Part shown: positions 42,093 to 51,394 of the stretch, one piece after another
How the letters are laid out: each line of letters starts with the position of its first letter
How positions within the stretch are numbered: position 1 is the stretch's first letter
Assembly: GCA_017523995.1 (NCBI GenBank)
Contig: JAFWUX010000099.1
Location: forward strand, 17,383 to 81,382
Direction of reading: 5' to 3'
DNA length: 64,000 nucleotides
Source of the DNA: Oscillospiraceae bacterium
Lineage (GTDB): Bacteria; Bacillota_A; Clostridia; Oscillospirales; Ruminococcaceae
Notes under the pieces: generated by a model
Told to the model about the DNA's origin: nothing
The model's database searches: none
The model's input: only the letters and a program-made list of their open reading frames with translations
Program-made: the position numbers and the translations under genes

Positions 42093-44130
42093 GTTCTTTT
42101 ACGGGCGTCTTGCGGCGGATAATCTCAAAAAGAACCGCCAGACCTATCTGCCCTATCTGATCTCGTGCAGCGTCACCTGCGCAATGCTCTATACAATCTG
42201 CTCGCTCTCGAAAAACGAAGGACTGAAGAACATGTCCAGAGGTGCAGAGAACACAACGGAAGTGCTGAAATTCTGCACAATCATCGCGATGTTCTTTGCA
42301 GCGATCTTTCTCTTTTATACAAACAGCTTTCTGATGAAGCACCGCCGCAAGGAATTCGGTCTCTATCAGCTGCTCGGCATGGAAAAGCGGCATCTTGCAA
42401 GGGTGCTGTTCGCAGAGACCGTCTATACCGCAGGCATCACAACGGTCTGCGGATTTCTGCTCGGCATTGTGCTCGATAAGCTGATGTATCTGCTCCTGCT
42501 GCGTGTCACAGGCTTGATGTCCGATGCAAAAGTTCCGTTCGGATTTGAAATCAACACCGCCGCAATCCTCACAGTCGCAGCATTCTTCGGCATCGTGTTC
42601 ATTCTGATTCTGCTCAATGCCGTGCGCATTGTCCGCTTCACAAAGCCGATCAGCATGCTCAACGAAGCAAATGCCGGTGAGCGCGAGCCGAAAACCAAGG
42701 TCATTATGGCGATTCTCGGCGTACTGCTTGTCGGCGCAGGATATGTCATGTCGCTCTGCGCAAAGGATACCAGCCTGATTCTCAAGTTCATGCTGCCGGC
42801 GGTTCTCAGCGTCATTGTCGGCACATATTTCCTGTTCATCGCAGGCAGCATTGCACTGCTCAAGCTGCTGAAAAGGAACAAGTCCTATTACTACAAAACG
42901 CGCCATTTTACGTCCATTTCCGGCATGATCTACCGCATGAAGCAGAATGCAGTCGGATTAAGCTCGATCTGCATTCTCTCGACAATGGTGCTCGTGATGA
43001 TCTCCTCGACAACCTGCATGGTACTCGGCGCAAAGGAGATGATGAAAGAGCTCTATCCGCGTGAAATTCAGGCATGCGGCGTGGTGACGGAGGATGAAAA
43101 CAGACTTGCGTTCATTGACAACATTAACCGCTATCTGGAAACCTTCGGGCTTCACGCTGAAAATCCGCTGACCTATGAACAGGTCCGCGCCGGTGCTGTT
43201 TTCTCCGACGGCAATTTCAACGAATGCGATTACAGCAATCCGCATCAGCGTGAAATCAGTAAAACGCTGACCGTCATCTGCAGCAGCCGCTATCAGGAGA
43301 TTACCGGCAATGCGGTTTCTCTGGAACCGGACGAAATCCTGCTCTCCAGCACGGAGCCGCTCCCGACACTCCGCAGACAGACCAGCCTGTTCGGTGTCAA
43401 ATTCAAGATCAAGCAGCTGATTGATCCGGTTTACGGTATCAACAACACATTCCCCGGATACGTCGCAGTTGTATCTGACCTTGATGCATTAAAACGGCTC
43501 GAGGTCAATGAACACCGTTACATTCACTACTACTATCTGTTTGATATCCCCGCTGAGCGCGAAACAGAAATCTTCGGCGATATGGAAACCCGCTACGGAG
43601 AAACGGAAGTGCTGCACGATCTCGATGTAATGATGCTTGACATGCGCACTGAGGAATACACAATGTATATGAGCGTTTACGGTGCATTCTTCTTCATCGC
43701 GCTGTTCCTCGGGCTGCTGTTCACGGTGCAGATGGTGCTGATGATCTACTACAAGCAGATTTCCGAAGGTCACGATGACCGCCGGCGCTATATCATCATG
43801 CAGAATGTCGGCATGAGCCGCGCCGAGATCCGCCAGAGCATCCGCTCGCAGATCCTGACCGTATTCTTCCTGCCGCTTGTCACCGCAGCAATCCATACAG
43901 CCTTCTGCATTCCGATCATCACCAGAGTGCTGCACGAAATGGAGCTTTCAAACTTCCGCCTGATCTATCTGATTCTGGGCTGCACGTTCATTGCATTCTC
44001 GATTCTCTATGCAGTGATCTACGCGGTAACCGCAAAAATCTACTACCGCATCGTCAGCGCAAACAGCACAGCAGCCTGGGTCCGCAGTCAAACAGCCGCT
44101 CCTGTGCGCAGATATAAAAATTGCCCCTGA
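42085..44130 (+). CDS. BceB-type FtsX-like permease
   Basis: 681 residues from ATG 42085; a GTG at 42076 is in frame, but AAGGCGG fits the ATG better. Ten predicted TM segments: one near the N-terminus, groups around 60-260, and a final three-segment FtsX-like block (about 545-670). A large external domain lies between about 330 and 535, as in BceB transporters that bind peptide antibiotics. Overlaps the ATPase gene by 8 bp. Followed by a strong hairpin. Confidence 0.92.
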   Translation: MRKFFYGRLAADNLKKNRQTYLPYLISCSVTCAMLYTICSLSKNEGLKNMSRGAENTTEVLKFCTIIAMFFAAIFLFYTNSFLMKHRRKEFGLYQLLGMEKRHLARVLFAETVYTAGITTVCGFLLGIVLDKLMYLLLLRVTGLMSDAKVPFGFEINTAAILTVAAFFGIVFILILLNAVRIVRFTKPISMLNEANAGEREPKTKVIMAILGVLLVGAGYVMSLCAKDTSLILKFMLPAVLSVIVGTYFLFIAGSIALLKLLKRNKSYYYKTRHFTSISGMIYRMKQNAVGLSSICILSTMVLVMISSTTCMVLGAKEMMKELYPREIQACGVVTEDENRLAFIDNINRYLETFGLHAENPLTYEQVRAGAVFSDGNFNECDYSNPHQREISKTLTVICSSRYQEITGNAVSLEPDEILLSSTEPLPTLRRQTSLFGVKFKIKQLIDPVYGINNTFPGYVAVVSDLDALKRLEVNEHRYIHYYYLFDIPAERETEIFGDMETRYGETEVLHDLDVMMLDMRTEEYTMYMSVYGAFFFIALFLGLLFTVQMVLMIYYKQISEGHDDRRRYIIMQNVGMSRAEIRQSIRSQILTVFFLPLVTAAIHTAFCIPIITRVLHEMELSNFRLIYLILGCTFIAFSILYAVIYAVTAKIYYRIVSANSTAAWVRSQTAAPVRRYKNCP

Positions 44131-44156
44131 GTGTTTCACAAAAAACGCTCAGGGGC
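44123..44156. terminator. Terminator between convergent genes
   Basis: GCCCCTGAGTGTTT / AAAAACGCTCAGGGGC stem. The best T-run is on the minus strand, serving the 44251 gene; it also closes the BceAB operon. Confidence 0.75.
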
Positions 44157-44250
44157 ATCATATTTGTCGGCAGTGCCGGTCTCCGTTTCGGAAATGTCAG
44201 TTGACCGGAACTGTAGCCTGACTGCCCAACCGCAGCCGTGATGCAATCAA

Positions 44251-44769
44251 TTAAAACACCGTTGCTTCAATCGCATACGAGCACAACTCTTCATAATCAA
44301 ACTTCACGGTAAAATGCAAAGGATAATATCCTGCAGTCTGATATTTCGTCATGAATGTAATCGAAAACCCTTCTGCGACTTTTTTATGATGATCTTCCCG
44401 ACAGTATTTTTCAAATCTTTTTTTCGGCTCATTTTCCGATCCGGTATTTCCTATATCGATTCCGAACACCTCAAATACTTTTTCAAGTTCCTGCGGAAAC
44501 CATTTTTTTCCGTAAAAATATTCATCGCTGTTTAAGTCCAGCGTTCTGATCCGGTTGTAAGCATCTTCGATGAATTCATCCAGATACTCCAGCACAGTAA
44601 TGAGCCGGTCTGCAATTTCCGTTGAAATATCATGATCAGTTGCTTCAATGATGATTTCACCTGCTTCATGAGAGTAGATATACGCACAGCCGTCTCTGAA
44701 AATAAAATGCGCAAAGTTTTTTGCCTTCAGAAAGGAAATAATCTCAATGTTGTAAAATACCTCAGTCAC
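44251..44769 (-). CDS. Uncharacterised AT-rich orphan gene
   Basis: 172 residues from GTG 44769, chosen because GGGAGG lies 9 nt before it; the frame is open upstream to 44808. No signal peptide or TM segment. Acidic and rich in aromatic residues, with a helical centre. Base composition is clearly AT-richer than all neighbours and codon choice differs, a sign of recent acquisition. It resembles in size and style the immunity or effector-accessory proteins of mobile clusters, but no motif supports that. Confidence 0.75.
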   Translation of the reverse strand: MTEVFYNIEIISFLKAKNFAHFIFRDGCAYIYSHEAGEIIIEATDHDISTEIADRLITVLEYLDEFIEDAYNRIRTLDLNSDEYFYGKKWFPQELEKVFEVFGIDIGNTGSENEPKKRFEKYCREDHHKKVAEGFSITFMTKYQTAGYYPLHFTVKFDYEELCSYAIEATVF

Positions 44770-44855
44770 AGCAGCATTCCTCCCAATTATGATTTCTGTC
44801 CGTAACAATTATAGCACAGCATCGAAATGCTGTCAATAAAAACGCCGTCGTGCAT

Positions 44856-45099
44856 CACGGCAGCAGCATTTACATTTATAGGTATCTGCGATGCATTTGT
44901 AATGGGGACTCCGTCCCCAAGCCCCTGCCAAAGGACTTCGTCCTCTGGACTCCGCTTTTGCGCCCCGCCAGATTCCTGCTGAACCGGCGGGGCGCAAAAG
45001 TGGGATTCCCAAGGGGCGCAGTCCCTTGGGCAGGGTTTGGGACAGCGTCCCATTATAGATCCGCCGGAGGCACCTACAGAAGTAAACGCTGCTGCCGTG
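44856..45099. mobile_element. 244-bp MITE-like element with 28-bp terminal inverted repeats
   Basis: Ends 44856-44883 and 45072-45099 are inverted repeats with 24 of 28 positions matching. Inside are nested palindromes: TGGGGAC/GTCCCCA, a CCAAAGGACTTCGTCCTCTGG type hairpin, and a perfect 15-bp stem CTTTTGCGCCCCGCC with its complement. No transposase. Open frames running through it on both strands are by-products of the palindrome. It ends 20 bp before the -35 box of the next gene. Confidence 0.75.
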
Positions 45100-45118
45100 T
45101 CTCCGAAACTTTTTTCCC

Positions 45119-45147
45119 TTGACAGATGTACAGTTTTCCGATATAAT
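45119..45147 (+). promoter_or_regulatory. Promoter of the PepSY-domain gene
   Basis: TTGACA (45119-45124), 17-bp spacer, TATAAT (45142-45147). Confidence 0.85.
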
Positions 45148-45180
45148 AATATCAAAGATGGATGATCGGAGGTGACGGAT

Positions 45181-46803
45181 ATGGTTCAGGAGGAAGCGCT
45201 GCTCCGCTGTGCAAGGACATTGTTTCCGGCAGCGGTGCTCTGTCTCGGCTCGCTCTCTGAGGGACGCAGCACAGTAACGGAGGCGATTGCAGCCGCACTG
45301 CGCAAATCCCCCGATGCATGGGAATCCGATGCCGTCCGTCAGTTGATCCGCATCTGCCGGACGCGCGCACCGGAACGCATCGTGCAGCATTCTCTGCCGC
45401 AGGATGCCGCGCTTGAACCGCTGCTGCCGATCCTCAAACTCCCCGCAGGCAGCAGACGCGCCCTTGCGCTCGCAGTCAGCGGCATATCCGATGCAGACGC
45501 GGCTGCGGCATCCGGCGTATCCGCGGAGGAGCATTCGCAGAAAACCGAAAAGGCACTGCGGCAGCTCACCTTTATGCAGAACGGCACCCCGCCGGAGCTT
45601 GCAGATCTGCAGGCGGCTGCAAGACATCTCCCGTGGCACGAAACCGATACGGAAATGCTGCTAGCCGGCATCGAGGAATCCGAGCAGACGCAGGAGCCCG
45701 AACCGGAGCCCCCGCAGATTCGAGCGATCACGCGCTCCGAGCCGAAAAAGGCATCCGGCAAAACGGTTGCAGTGCCGCTCTGGGGCATTGTGCTCGGCGC
45801 TGTCAGCCTGATTGTGCTTGCCGCCTCACTGATGCTGCTCTGGGCATCGCAGCCGCACCGCAGCGCAGTCCCGCCGCCCGATGCACCGCGTACCGAGGAG
45901 GTCAGTTCGCTTTTCTCCGGACAGTATCTCAGCATCGGCAAGGCGCAGGCAATCGCCGCAGAGGACGCAGGCGCAAAAGCGGACGCCGCATGTTTCCTCA
46001 GTACAAAGCTCAAAGCCGACGAATCCCCCGCCAGCTATCTCCTCAGCTTCACGCTCAGCTCGGGACAGCAGTATGCCTACACGCTCGACGCAGTCTCCGG
46101 CGAGATTCTCAGCAAATCGCAGACGGATGCGGATGTCATGCTCAATACCGAGGGCTGGCTCTCCGCAGAGGAGCTCCGGCAGGCGGCAATGCGCCGCACA
46201 GGTCTGCACGATGTGCTGTTCCTCAAGGAGAAGTGCGAGGCAGAGGGCGACACCGGCTGCTGCAAATATGAGCTGCTCGATGCAGCGGGCAGACTTTATT
46301 CCGTGCAGATCGACGCGCGCACTGCCATGCTGATGAAATACACCGCCGAGGAGCTTTCGGCAAGGGAGCCCGAAAACATCATCACACCGGAGCAGGCAAA
46401 GATGCGGGCGCTCTCCCGCGTCGGCGATCTTGATCCCTCGCAGGTGATCTTCACGAAAGTCAAGCAGGACGGCAGCGCCTATCTGATCTCGTTCACGCTT
46501 GATGACGGCACGCAATATCTGATCGAGCTGAACGCCGAGAACGGCAATGTCAACACAGTGGATGTTCACCCTGTTTCCGCGGATATCACGCAGGCAGTGG
46601 GATTGCTTGCTGCACGGGACACCGCGCTGCGCATGGCAGAGCTGACCGACCGCGATCCGGTGGAGTTCACCAAGGCAAAAATCGACCGCAGCAGCGGCAG
46701 TTATGTCTATGAGCTTGAATTTGAGACACCGGATTATGAATACGAGGTGTCGATCCGGACAGAGACCGGCGAGGTTCTCAAATACCGCGTGTGGCAGCAG
46801 TAG
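45181..46803 (+). CDS. Membrane protein with sigma-region-4-like N-terminus and extracellular PepSY domains
   Basis: 540 residues from ATG 45181, placed by GGAGG 8 nt upstream; an in-frame GTG at 45172 is overlapped by that site. Residues 1-130 recall a degenerate sigma-70-like region, with a LPAGSRRALALAVSGIS segment like region 4 and a helix-turn-helix-like continuation. A Glu/Pro linker precedes one TM segment (about 200-221). The outer part holds about four PepSY-type units (each beginning with an alpha helix after IG/TPEQA and ending in a YxxxID(A)xTG-like strand pair), often protease-inhibitory. Perhaps a membrane-bound regulator of a surface protease or sigma pathway. Confidence 0.78.
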   Translation: MVQEEALLRCARTLFPAAVLCLGSLSEGRSTVTEAIAAALRKSPDAWESDAVRQLIRICRTRAPERIVQHSLPQDAALEPLLPILKLPAGSRRALALAVSGISDADAAAASGVSAEEHSQKTEKALRQLTFMQNGTPPELADLQAAARHLPWHETDTEMLLAGIEESEQTQEPEPEPPQIRAITRSEPKKASGKTVAVPLWGIVLGAVSLIVLAASLMLLWASQPHRSAVPPPDAPRTEEVSSLFSGQYLSIGKAQAIAAEDAGAKADAACFLSTKLKADESPASYLLSFTLSSGQQYAYTLDAVSGEILSKSQTDADVMLNTEGWLSAEELRQAAMRRTGLHDVLFLKEKCEAEGDTGCCKYELLDAAGRLYSVQIDARTAMLMKYTAEELSAREPENIITPEQAKMRALSRVGDLDPSQVIFTKVKQDGSAYLISFTLDDGTQYLIELNAENGNVNTVDVHPVSADITQAVGLLAARDTALRMAELTDRDPVEFTKAKIDRSSGSYVYELEFETPDYEYEVSIRTETGEVLKYRVWQQ

Positions 46804-46880
46804 CGATATCTCTGCGGGCAATGCCTGCATCCGAGAGGCGAAAGACTATTGCCCCAACCAAAGTAAATTCATATAATTAT

Positions 46881-46925
46881 AAAAGCCGCTGAATGAGTGA
46901 AAAGAGCTCATTCAGCGGCTTTTGC
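46881..46925 (+). terminator. Terminator after the PepSY gene
   Basis: 17-bp perfect stem AAAAGCCGCTGAATGAG with its complement, nine-base loop, ending in TTTT. Confidence 0.9.
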
Positions 46926-47219
46926 ACAAAATGCAGTATCAAACATAAATCTTTGTGCAAACCTTTTAAAAAGTTGCACGCAACCGTCTAACATTTGGCG
47001 TTTTGGCACCCCTTAGTAGAGGGGCACACAGATTTATCAGTTCCCTTCATCGCAAATAATTGTAAACAATTATAAATATATCAATGTGAACACCACAACT
47101 CCTCTCTCCTCACTATATTTATAGATTCATGCGTGAAGCGCATACCACAATTTCTCATTTCTAATTTCTCATTTCTCATTTTCATCAACTCCTCACTTCT
47201 AACTCCTATCTTCTCACTA
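46926..47219. other. Non-coding AT-rich region with simple repeats
   Basis: Contains a short hairpin around CCCCTTAGTAGAGGGG (47010-47026) and, from 47101, the dispersed CTCATTTCTAATTTC / CTCACTTCTAACTCC repeat; 47188-47219 matches 2974-3005 inverted. No gene recognised. Confidence 0.55.
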
Positions 47220-47420
47220 GAAATACAGCGGGTGCTGCGAACCGGACAAAAAGACGAAATGACCGGTTTGGCAAAGGTGTTCGTCGGTACGTGAATCCAA
47301 CCTTGTACAGGCGATGGGATTCATGCCGACGGTACAGGATTGCAGGCATGCACTTAGAACCTTGACAAGTGAATAGCAGTGTCATTTGCACGGCAAAGCA
47401 AGGGGCACTGCATTATTTCT
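47220..47420. ncRNA. Highly structured, non-coding-looking segment, possibly a decayed IS605-type right end
   Basis: Two nested stems are clear: AACCGG / CCGGTT around 47237-47268, and GTCGG..GTGAATCC / GGATTCATGCCGAC at 47285-47336. These are followed by a tail ending in CTTAGAACCTTGACAAG. Dense hairpins next to no open frame resemble the RNA-encoding ends of IS200/IS605-family elements. No tnpB was found. Could equally be an unrelated structured RNA. Confidence 0.3.
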
Positions 47421-47429
47421 TCTTGTTTG

Positions 47430-47998
47430 AAAGATTTGACTTGATGTTCTTCATCTTTAGTCCGATGTTAAATTCCGCTGGGCGCGGGGCGCAAGTGCGA
47501 GGGGACAACCCAAAGAGGACCGGGGGAAGGTTCGCGAGCTCACATTCCCCCTATCCCCTTTAGGTTTTCCCCTCGCGCTCCCCTTTCCTGATTCCCTGAC
47601 CCCCTTAGGGCGTAAGTCACTCACTTGACATAAGCTGCTTGATAAGGTGAAAGCAACATGACTAAGTGTTTCCGAATATGCTGCTGTGCTATGACACAAC
47701 CCGCGCCAATTGAGTGACTCACGCCCCCAGAGAGGAGAGGATAAGGAAAGAGGGAGCGCGAGGGGGAGAACCTTAGGGAGAGGGGAGACCCGAGCGTAAG
47801 CGAGGACTTCCCTCTCTCTATGGTTCTTCCCCTCGCATTCGCGCCCCACGCCCAGCGGAATTCAACACTCGAACAAAGGATAAAAAACAAACAACAAAAA
47901 TTAAATTCGAGTGCGCTTAGTAAAATCAAACACTCGGACACAGGATAAGAACAATCAACCTAAAATCAGCTTTAGCAAAATGGATGCCGCCACTGCCG
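47430..47998. mobile_element. Non-coding repeat element, copy A (inverted relative to copy B)
   Basis: The core 47473-47860 is bounded by inverted repeats beginning TTCCGCTGGGCGCGGGGCGC; both halves read like copy B (57483-57858) in opposite orientation with high identity except for a short middle part. A right outer arm with CTTTAGCAAAATGGATG (about 47970) matches the ends of copy B. No protein gene; open frames here are symmetric artefacts. Lies just downstream of ftsH. Confidence 0.8.
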
Positions 47999-48002
47999 AC
48001 AG

Positions 48003-48046
48003 AAAAACCGAAAGCCGCCCCAATCACATTTGATTGAAGCGGCTTT
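48003..48046 (-). terminator. Terminator of the rnj-ftsH operon
   Basis: On the minus strand AAAGCCGC ... GCGGCTTT with an inner TCAATCA/TGATTGG stem, followed by CGGTTTTTCT. Confidence 0.75.
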
Positions 48047-48081
48047 ATTCACTCGGGTTCGGGGCAGCGCCCCGTCAATAA

Positions 48082-50025
48082 TCATTCATCCTGCGGCTCT
48101 TCCTCAGGCGCGGGAGCATCAAGGAACGGGTTGATCTCAGCAGCGGGCTGCTTTGCAGCTTCTTCCGCCCTGCGGCTCTCAACCGTCAGCTCGCCCTTCA
48201 TGATCTGCAGGAACTCCTGCTCATTGACCTTTTCATATTCCAGCAGGAAGTTTGCGAGTGCATCAAGCTGATCGCGGTTCTCGCTCAGGATTACCAGCGC
48301 ACGCTCATAGCCCTCCTCAACGATCCGGCGCACCTCAGCATCAATGCGCGCAGCAACCTCCTCGGAGTAATCGCGGACATGACCGAAGTCTTTGCCGATA
48401 AACACCTCATCATTCTCGGAGCCGTAAGCAACCGGACCGAGCTCATCGGAAAGACCCCAGCGTGTGACCATGTTCTTTGCGAGCTTGGTTGCACGCTCAA
48501 TATCATTGGAAGCACCCGTGCAGATATCCTCAAGCGCGGTCTTTTCGCCTGCGCGGCCGCCCATCATCATGACAATGGTCTCGAGCAGCTTCGTGCGGCT
48601 CATGTGGTTATCCTCCGTATTCGGTCGGGTCCATGTCATACCGGCAGCCATGCCGCGCGGCACAACGCTGACCTGCTGCACGCGATCCTGCGTCTCGAGG
48701 TGATATGCAGTGACCGCATGACCTGCCTCGTGGAACGCTGTGATGCGCTTGTCGCTCGCAGTCGGGATATGGGATTTCTTCTCCGGACCGGAGATGACCT
48801 TCATCGTTGCCTCGTCGATATCCGCAGCGGTGATCGCCTTGCGGTTTGCTCTTGCAGCAAGGATCGCCGCTTCATTCAGCAGGTTTTCGAGGTCTGCACC
48901 GGTGAAGCCCTGCGTATCCTTTGCGAGATCGTGGAAATCAACATCCGGACCGATCGGCTTTTTGCCCTTGTGGACCTTGAGGATTTCCTCTCTGCCCTTG
49001 ACATCCGGATAATTGACCGTGATCTGACGGTCGAATCTGCCCGGACGCAGCAGCGCCGGATCGAGGATATCGCGGCGGTTTGTCGCCGCAATGACGATAA
49101 CGCTTTCCTTATCGGTAAAGCCGTCCATTTCAACGAGGAGCTGGTTCAGCGTCTGCTCACGTTCATCGTGGCCGCCGCCGAGACCGGAGCCTCTGTGTCT
49201 GCCGACCGCGTCGATCTCGTCGATGAACACGATCGAAGGCGCATGCTTCTTCGCCTGCTCAAACAGGTCACGCACACGGCTCGCACCGACACCGACGAAC
49301 ATCTCAACGAAGTCCGAACCGGAGATCGGGAAGAACGGCACGCCCGCCTCACCTGCAACAGCTCTAGCAAGCAGCGTTTTACCGGTACCGGGAGGGCCGA
49401 GCAGCAGCACGCCGCGCGGGATTCTCGCGCCGATATCGTCATACTTCTTCGGATTCTTGAGGAAGTCAACGATCTCAGCCATTTCCGCCTTTTCCTCGTC
49501 GGCACCTGCGACATCGGCAAAGGTTGCTTTCTTTGCGGAGCCGCTTGCCGCCTTGATGTTCGCTCTGCCGAACGAATTGATCTTGCCGCCGCCGTTTGCC
49601 TGCCGGAACATCACAACGAACAGCACGATCGCCATGATCATCAGCAGCGCGGTCGGGACAACGGTGAGCATCCACGAGTTGTCCGTCACCTTGAAGTAGT
49701 CCTGCGAAAGCTCCGCATTCGGATGCTTTGCGTTATACTCCGCACGGTAGTTCACGGTGTCATCCAGGAACAGTCTGACATTCGGAACCTCGTAGGTATG
49801 TGTTTTCTCCTCACCCTCAAGCACATATTTCAGCTCTCCGGTGCCGAGATCGAGTGTGTATTCCGTCACCTTGTATTCATCGAAGTACGCAAGGATATCC
49901 GAATACTTTGTCGTGTGCTGATTGCTCGTCAGATTCGGGAGAAGCACCCAGATCGCAACGATGAAAACCAGCGCAATGATCACATAAGTCAGCAAGCCAC
50001 GATTTTTGCCCAAGTTTCGATTCAC
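48082..50025 (-). CDS. ftsH: ATP-dependent zinc metalloprotease FtsH
   Basis: Membrane quality-control protease. 647 residues: TM1 about 12-30, small external domain, TM2 about 121-141, AAA+ module with Walker A GPPGTGKT (210-217) and FIDEID, peptidase HEAGH (432-436), and a disordered acidic tail. Start choice: GTG 50025 overlaps its own AAGGAG, so TTG 50013 (11 nt after AAGGAG) may be the real start. Last gene of the operon; hpt, usually between tilS and ftsH, is absent. Confidence 0.97.
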   Translation of the reverse strand: MNRNLGKNRGLLTYVIIALVFIVAIWVLLPNLTSNQHTTKYSDILAYFDEYKVTEYTLDLGTGELKYVLEGEEKTHTYEVPNVRLFLDDTVNYRAEYNAKHPNAELSQDYFKVTDNSWMLTVVPTALLMIMAIVLFVVMFRQANGGGKINSFGRANIKAASGSAKKATFADVAGADEEKAEMAEIVDFLKNPKKYDDIGARIPRGVLLLGPPGTGKTLLARAVAGEAGVPFFPISGSDFVEMFVGVGASRVRDLFEQAKKHAPSIVFIDEIDAVGRHRGSGLGGGHDEREQTLNQLLVEMDGFTDKESVIVIAATNRRDILDPALLRPGRFDRQITVNYPDVKGREEILKVHKGKKPIGPDVDFHDLAKDTQGFTGADLENLLNEAAILAARANRKAITAADIDEATMKVISGPEKKSHIPTASDKRITAFHEAGHAVTAYHLETQDRVQQVSVVPRGMAAGMTWTRPNTEDNHMSRTKLLETIVMMMGGRAGEKTALEDICTGASNDIERATKLAKNMVTRWGLSDELGPVAYGSENDEVFIGKDFGHVRDYSEEVAARIDAEVRRIVEEGYERALVILSENRDQLDALANFLLEYEKVNEQEFLQIMKGELTVESRRAEEAAKQPAAEINPFLDAPAPEEEPQDE

Positions 50026-50038
50026 TCCTTTTTTGTTG

Positions 50039-51394
50039 TCAGTTCTCAGCCGCCCTGATCTCCAGAGTCAGGATACGGCGGCTGTCTGCATCCGGTTTGA
50101 CGCGTGCCGCTGTGCCGATCCGTTCGCACCAGATGCATCCCAGATCGTCATAGAGAATGTGGAGCGTCCTGCGCTCCGGCGCCGGCACCTGCGCCTGTAT
50201 CTGCTTTTTGAGCAGCGTCTGAAAGTTCCGCCCGGGCAATGTCACTTTGTCCTGCGGCGTGCAGCTGCGAAAATACGGCTGCCCTTTTATTTTATCAAAA
50301 TCCAATGTCTTTTTTGTGCGTGCTTTGTGAAGATTCCGTGATAATGCCGCAGCTTCGCAGCATGTGACAAAACAACATGTTTCCGGAAAAATCCGGTTTT
50401 CGCCGAGCTGCATCGGGACGGGTTCGCGCAGCACAAACTGCGTCTGCATATACAGAATGCCCCGATCTGCCCGCGCATAAACATCGCCCGAGAGATTTAC
50501 CGTTCCGCTGCCCTGCCGGACGATTTCGTCGATCGCGCAGAGCATTTCATAGGAAGGATCAATGTGCACCGGCTTCTGCATCCGCTCGAGCCGCAGCATG
50601 TAGACGCGCATCCGGATCGGTCTTGCGTACTGCATCAGACCGTGCAGTCCCCTGCCCGCCGGATCGAGACACGCCGCATAGGCTTTTTCGGCTTCGGCAG
50701 CAAGATAGGCTTCGTCCTCTGCGAGGATTTCCGCCGTCCTTGCGATATGCTGCAGCGCCGCCGGATTCTCCCGCAGCAGCAGCGGCATCACATCCGCGCG
50801 CAGACGGTTCCGGCTGCTTTCACCGGTGAAATTGGTGCTGTCCTCAACGAATCCCTCGCCGAGTTCCTGCAAAAAGCGCAGGATTTCGTCCTTTTCGACG
50901 CTCAGCAGCGGACGGACAATCCGCCCCGAGCGCGGCAGAATCCCGCGCAGCCCCTTCATGCCGCTGCCGCGCAGCAGATGAAAGAGCACGGTTTCCGCAT
51001 GATCCCCTGCATGATGCGCCGCCGCGATTTCGCCCTCAGGCGCCGCCTGTTCAAGCGCTTCATAGCGGAGCTTGCGCGCCGCAGTCTCAATGGAAAGCCG
51101 GTGTTCCTTTGCATATGCCGGCACATCAACGCGGACAAGCTGAAACGGAATGCCGTATCTTGCACAGAGATTTTCGCAGAATGCCGCATCGCGGTCCGCT
51201 TCTTCGCCGCGGATGCCGTGATGCACATGCACCGCGCGCAGATCAATTCCGAGCTGCTCCCGCAGCTGCCAAAGACAGAGCAGCAGCGCCGTACTGTCCG
51301 CGCCGCCCGAAAAAGCGACCGTACAGATGCCGGATGCCGGTCTGCCCGCACCTTCGAGCACTGCTTTGTGCAGCGTTTCCTGCGCGGTCATCAT
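50039..51394 (-). CDS. tilS: tRNA(Ile)-lysidine synthase
   Basis: Modifies C34 of the minor tRNA(Ile) to lysidine so that it reads AUA. 451 residues from ATG 51394, placed by the ATGA overlap with the dnaB stop. N-type ATP-pyrophosphatase P-loop SGGADSTALL, HHGIRGEEADRD and the RNRLR motif are present, plus the C-terminal substrate-binding domain. Essential in most bacteria. Confidence 0.95.
   Translation of the reverse strand: MMTAQETLHKAVLEGAGRPASGICTVAFSGGADSTALLLCLWQLREQLGIDLRAVHVHHGIRGEEADRDAAFCENLCARYGIPFQLVRVDVPAYAKEHRLSIETAARKLRYEALEQAAPEGEIAAAHHAGDHAETVLFHLLRGSGMKGLRGILPRSGRIVRPLLSVEKDEILRFLQELGEGFVEDSTNFTGESSRNRLRADVMPLLLRENPAALQHIARTAEILAEDEAYLAAEAEKAYAACLDPAGRGLHGLMQYARPIRMRVYMLRLERMQKPVHIDPSYEMLCAIDEIVRQGSGTVNLSGDVYARADRGILYMQTQFVLREPVPMQLGENRIFPETCCFVTCCEAAALSRNLHKARTKKTLDFDKIKGQPYFRSCTPQDKVTLPGRNFQTLLKKQIQAQVPAPERRTLHILYDDLGCIWCERIGTAARVKPDADSRRILTLEIRAAEN

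Noticed and set aside
44787..45155. Open frames on both strands across the 44.86-45.10 kb palindrome
   Set aside because: They encode mirror-like peptides because the DNA is an inverted repeat; no ribosome site or family resemblance.
47457..47941. Open frames in repeat copy A (and the matching ones in copy B, 57.3-58.1 kb)
   Set aside because: They follow the repeat symmetry, occur on both strands, and lack starts with ribosome sites.
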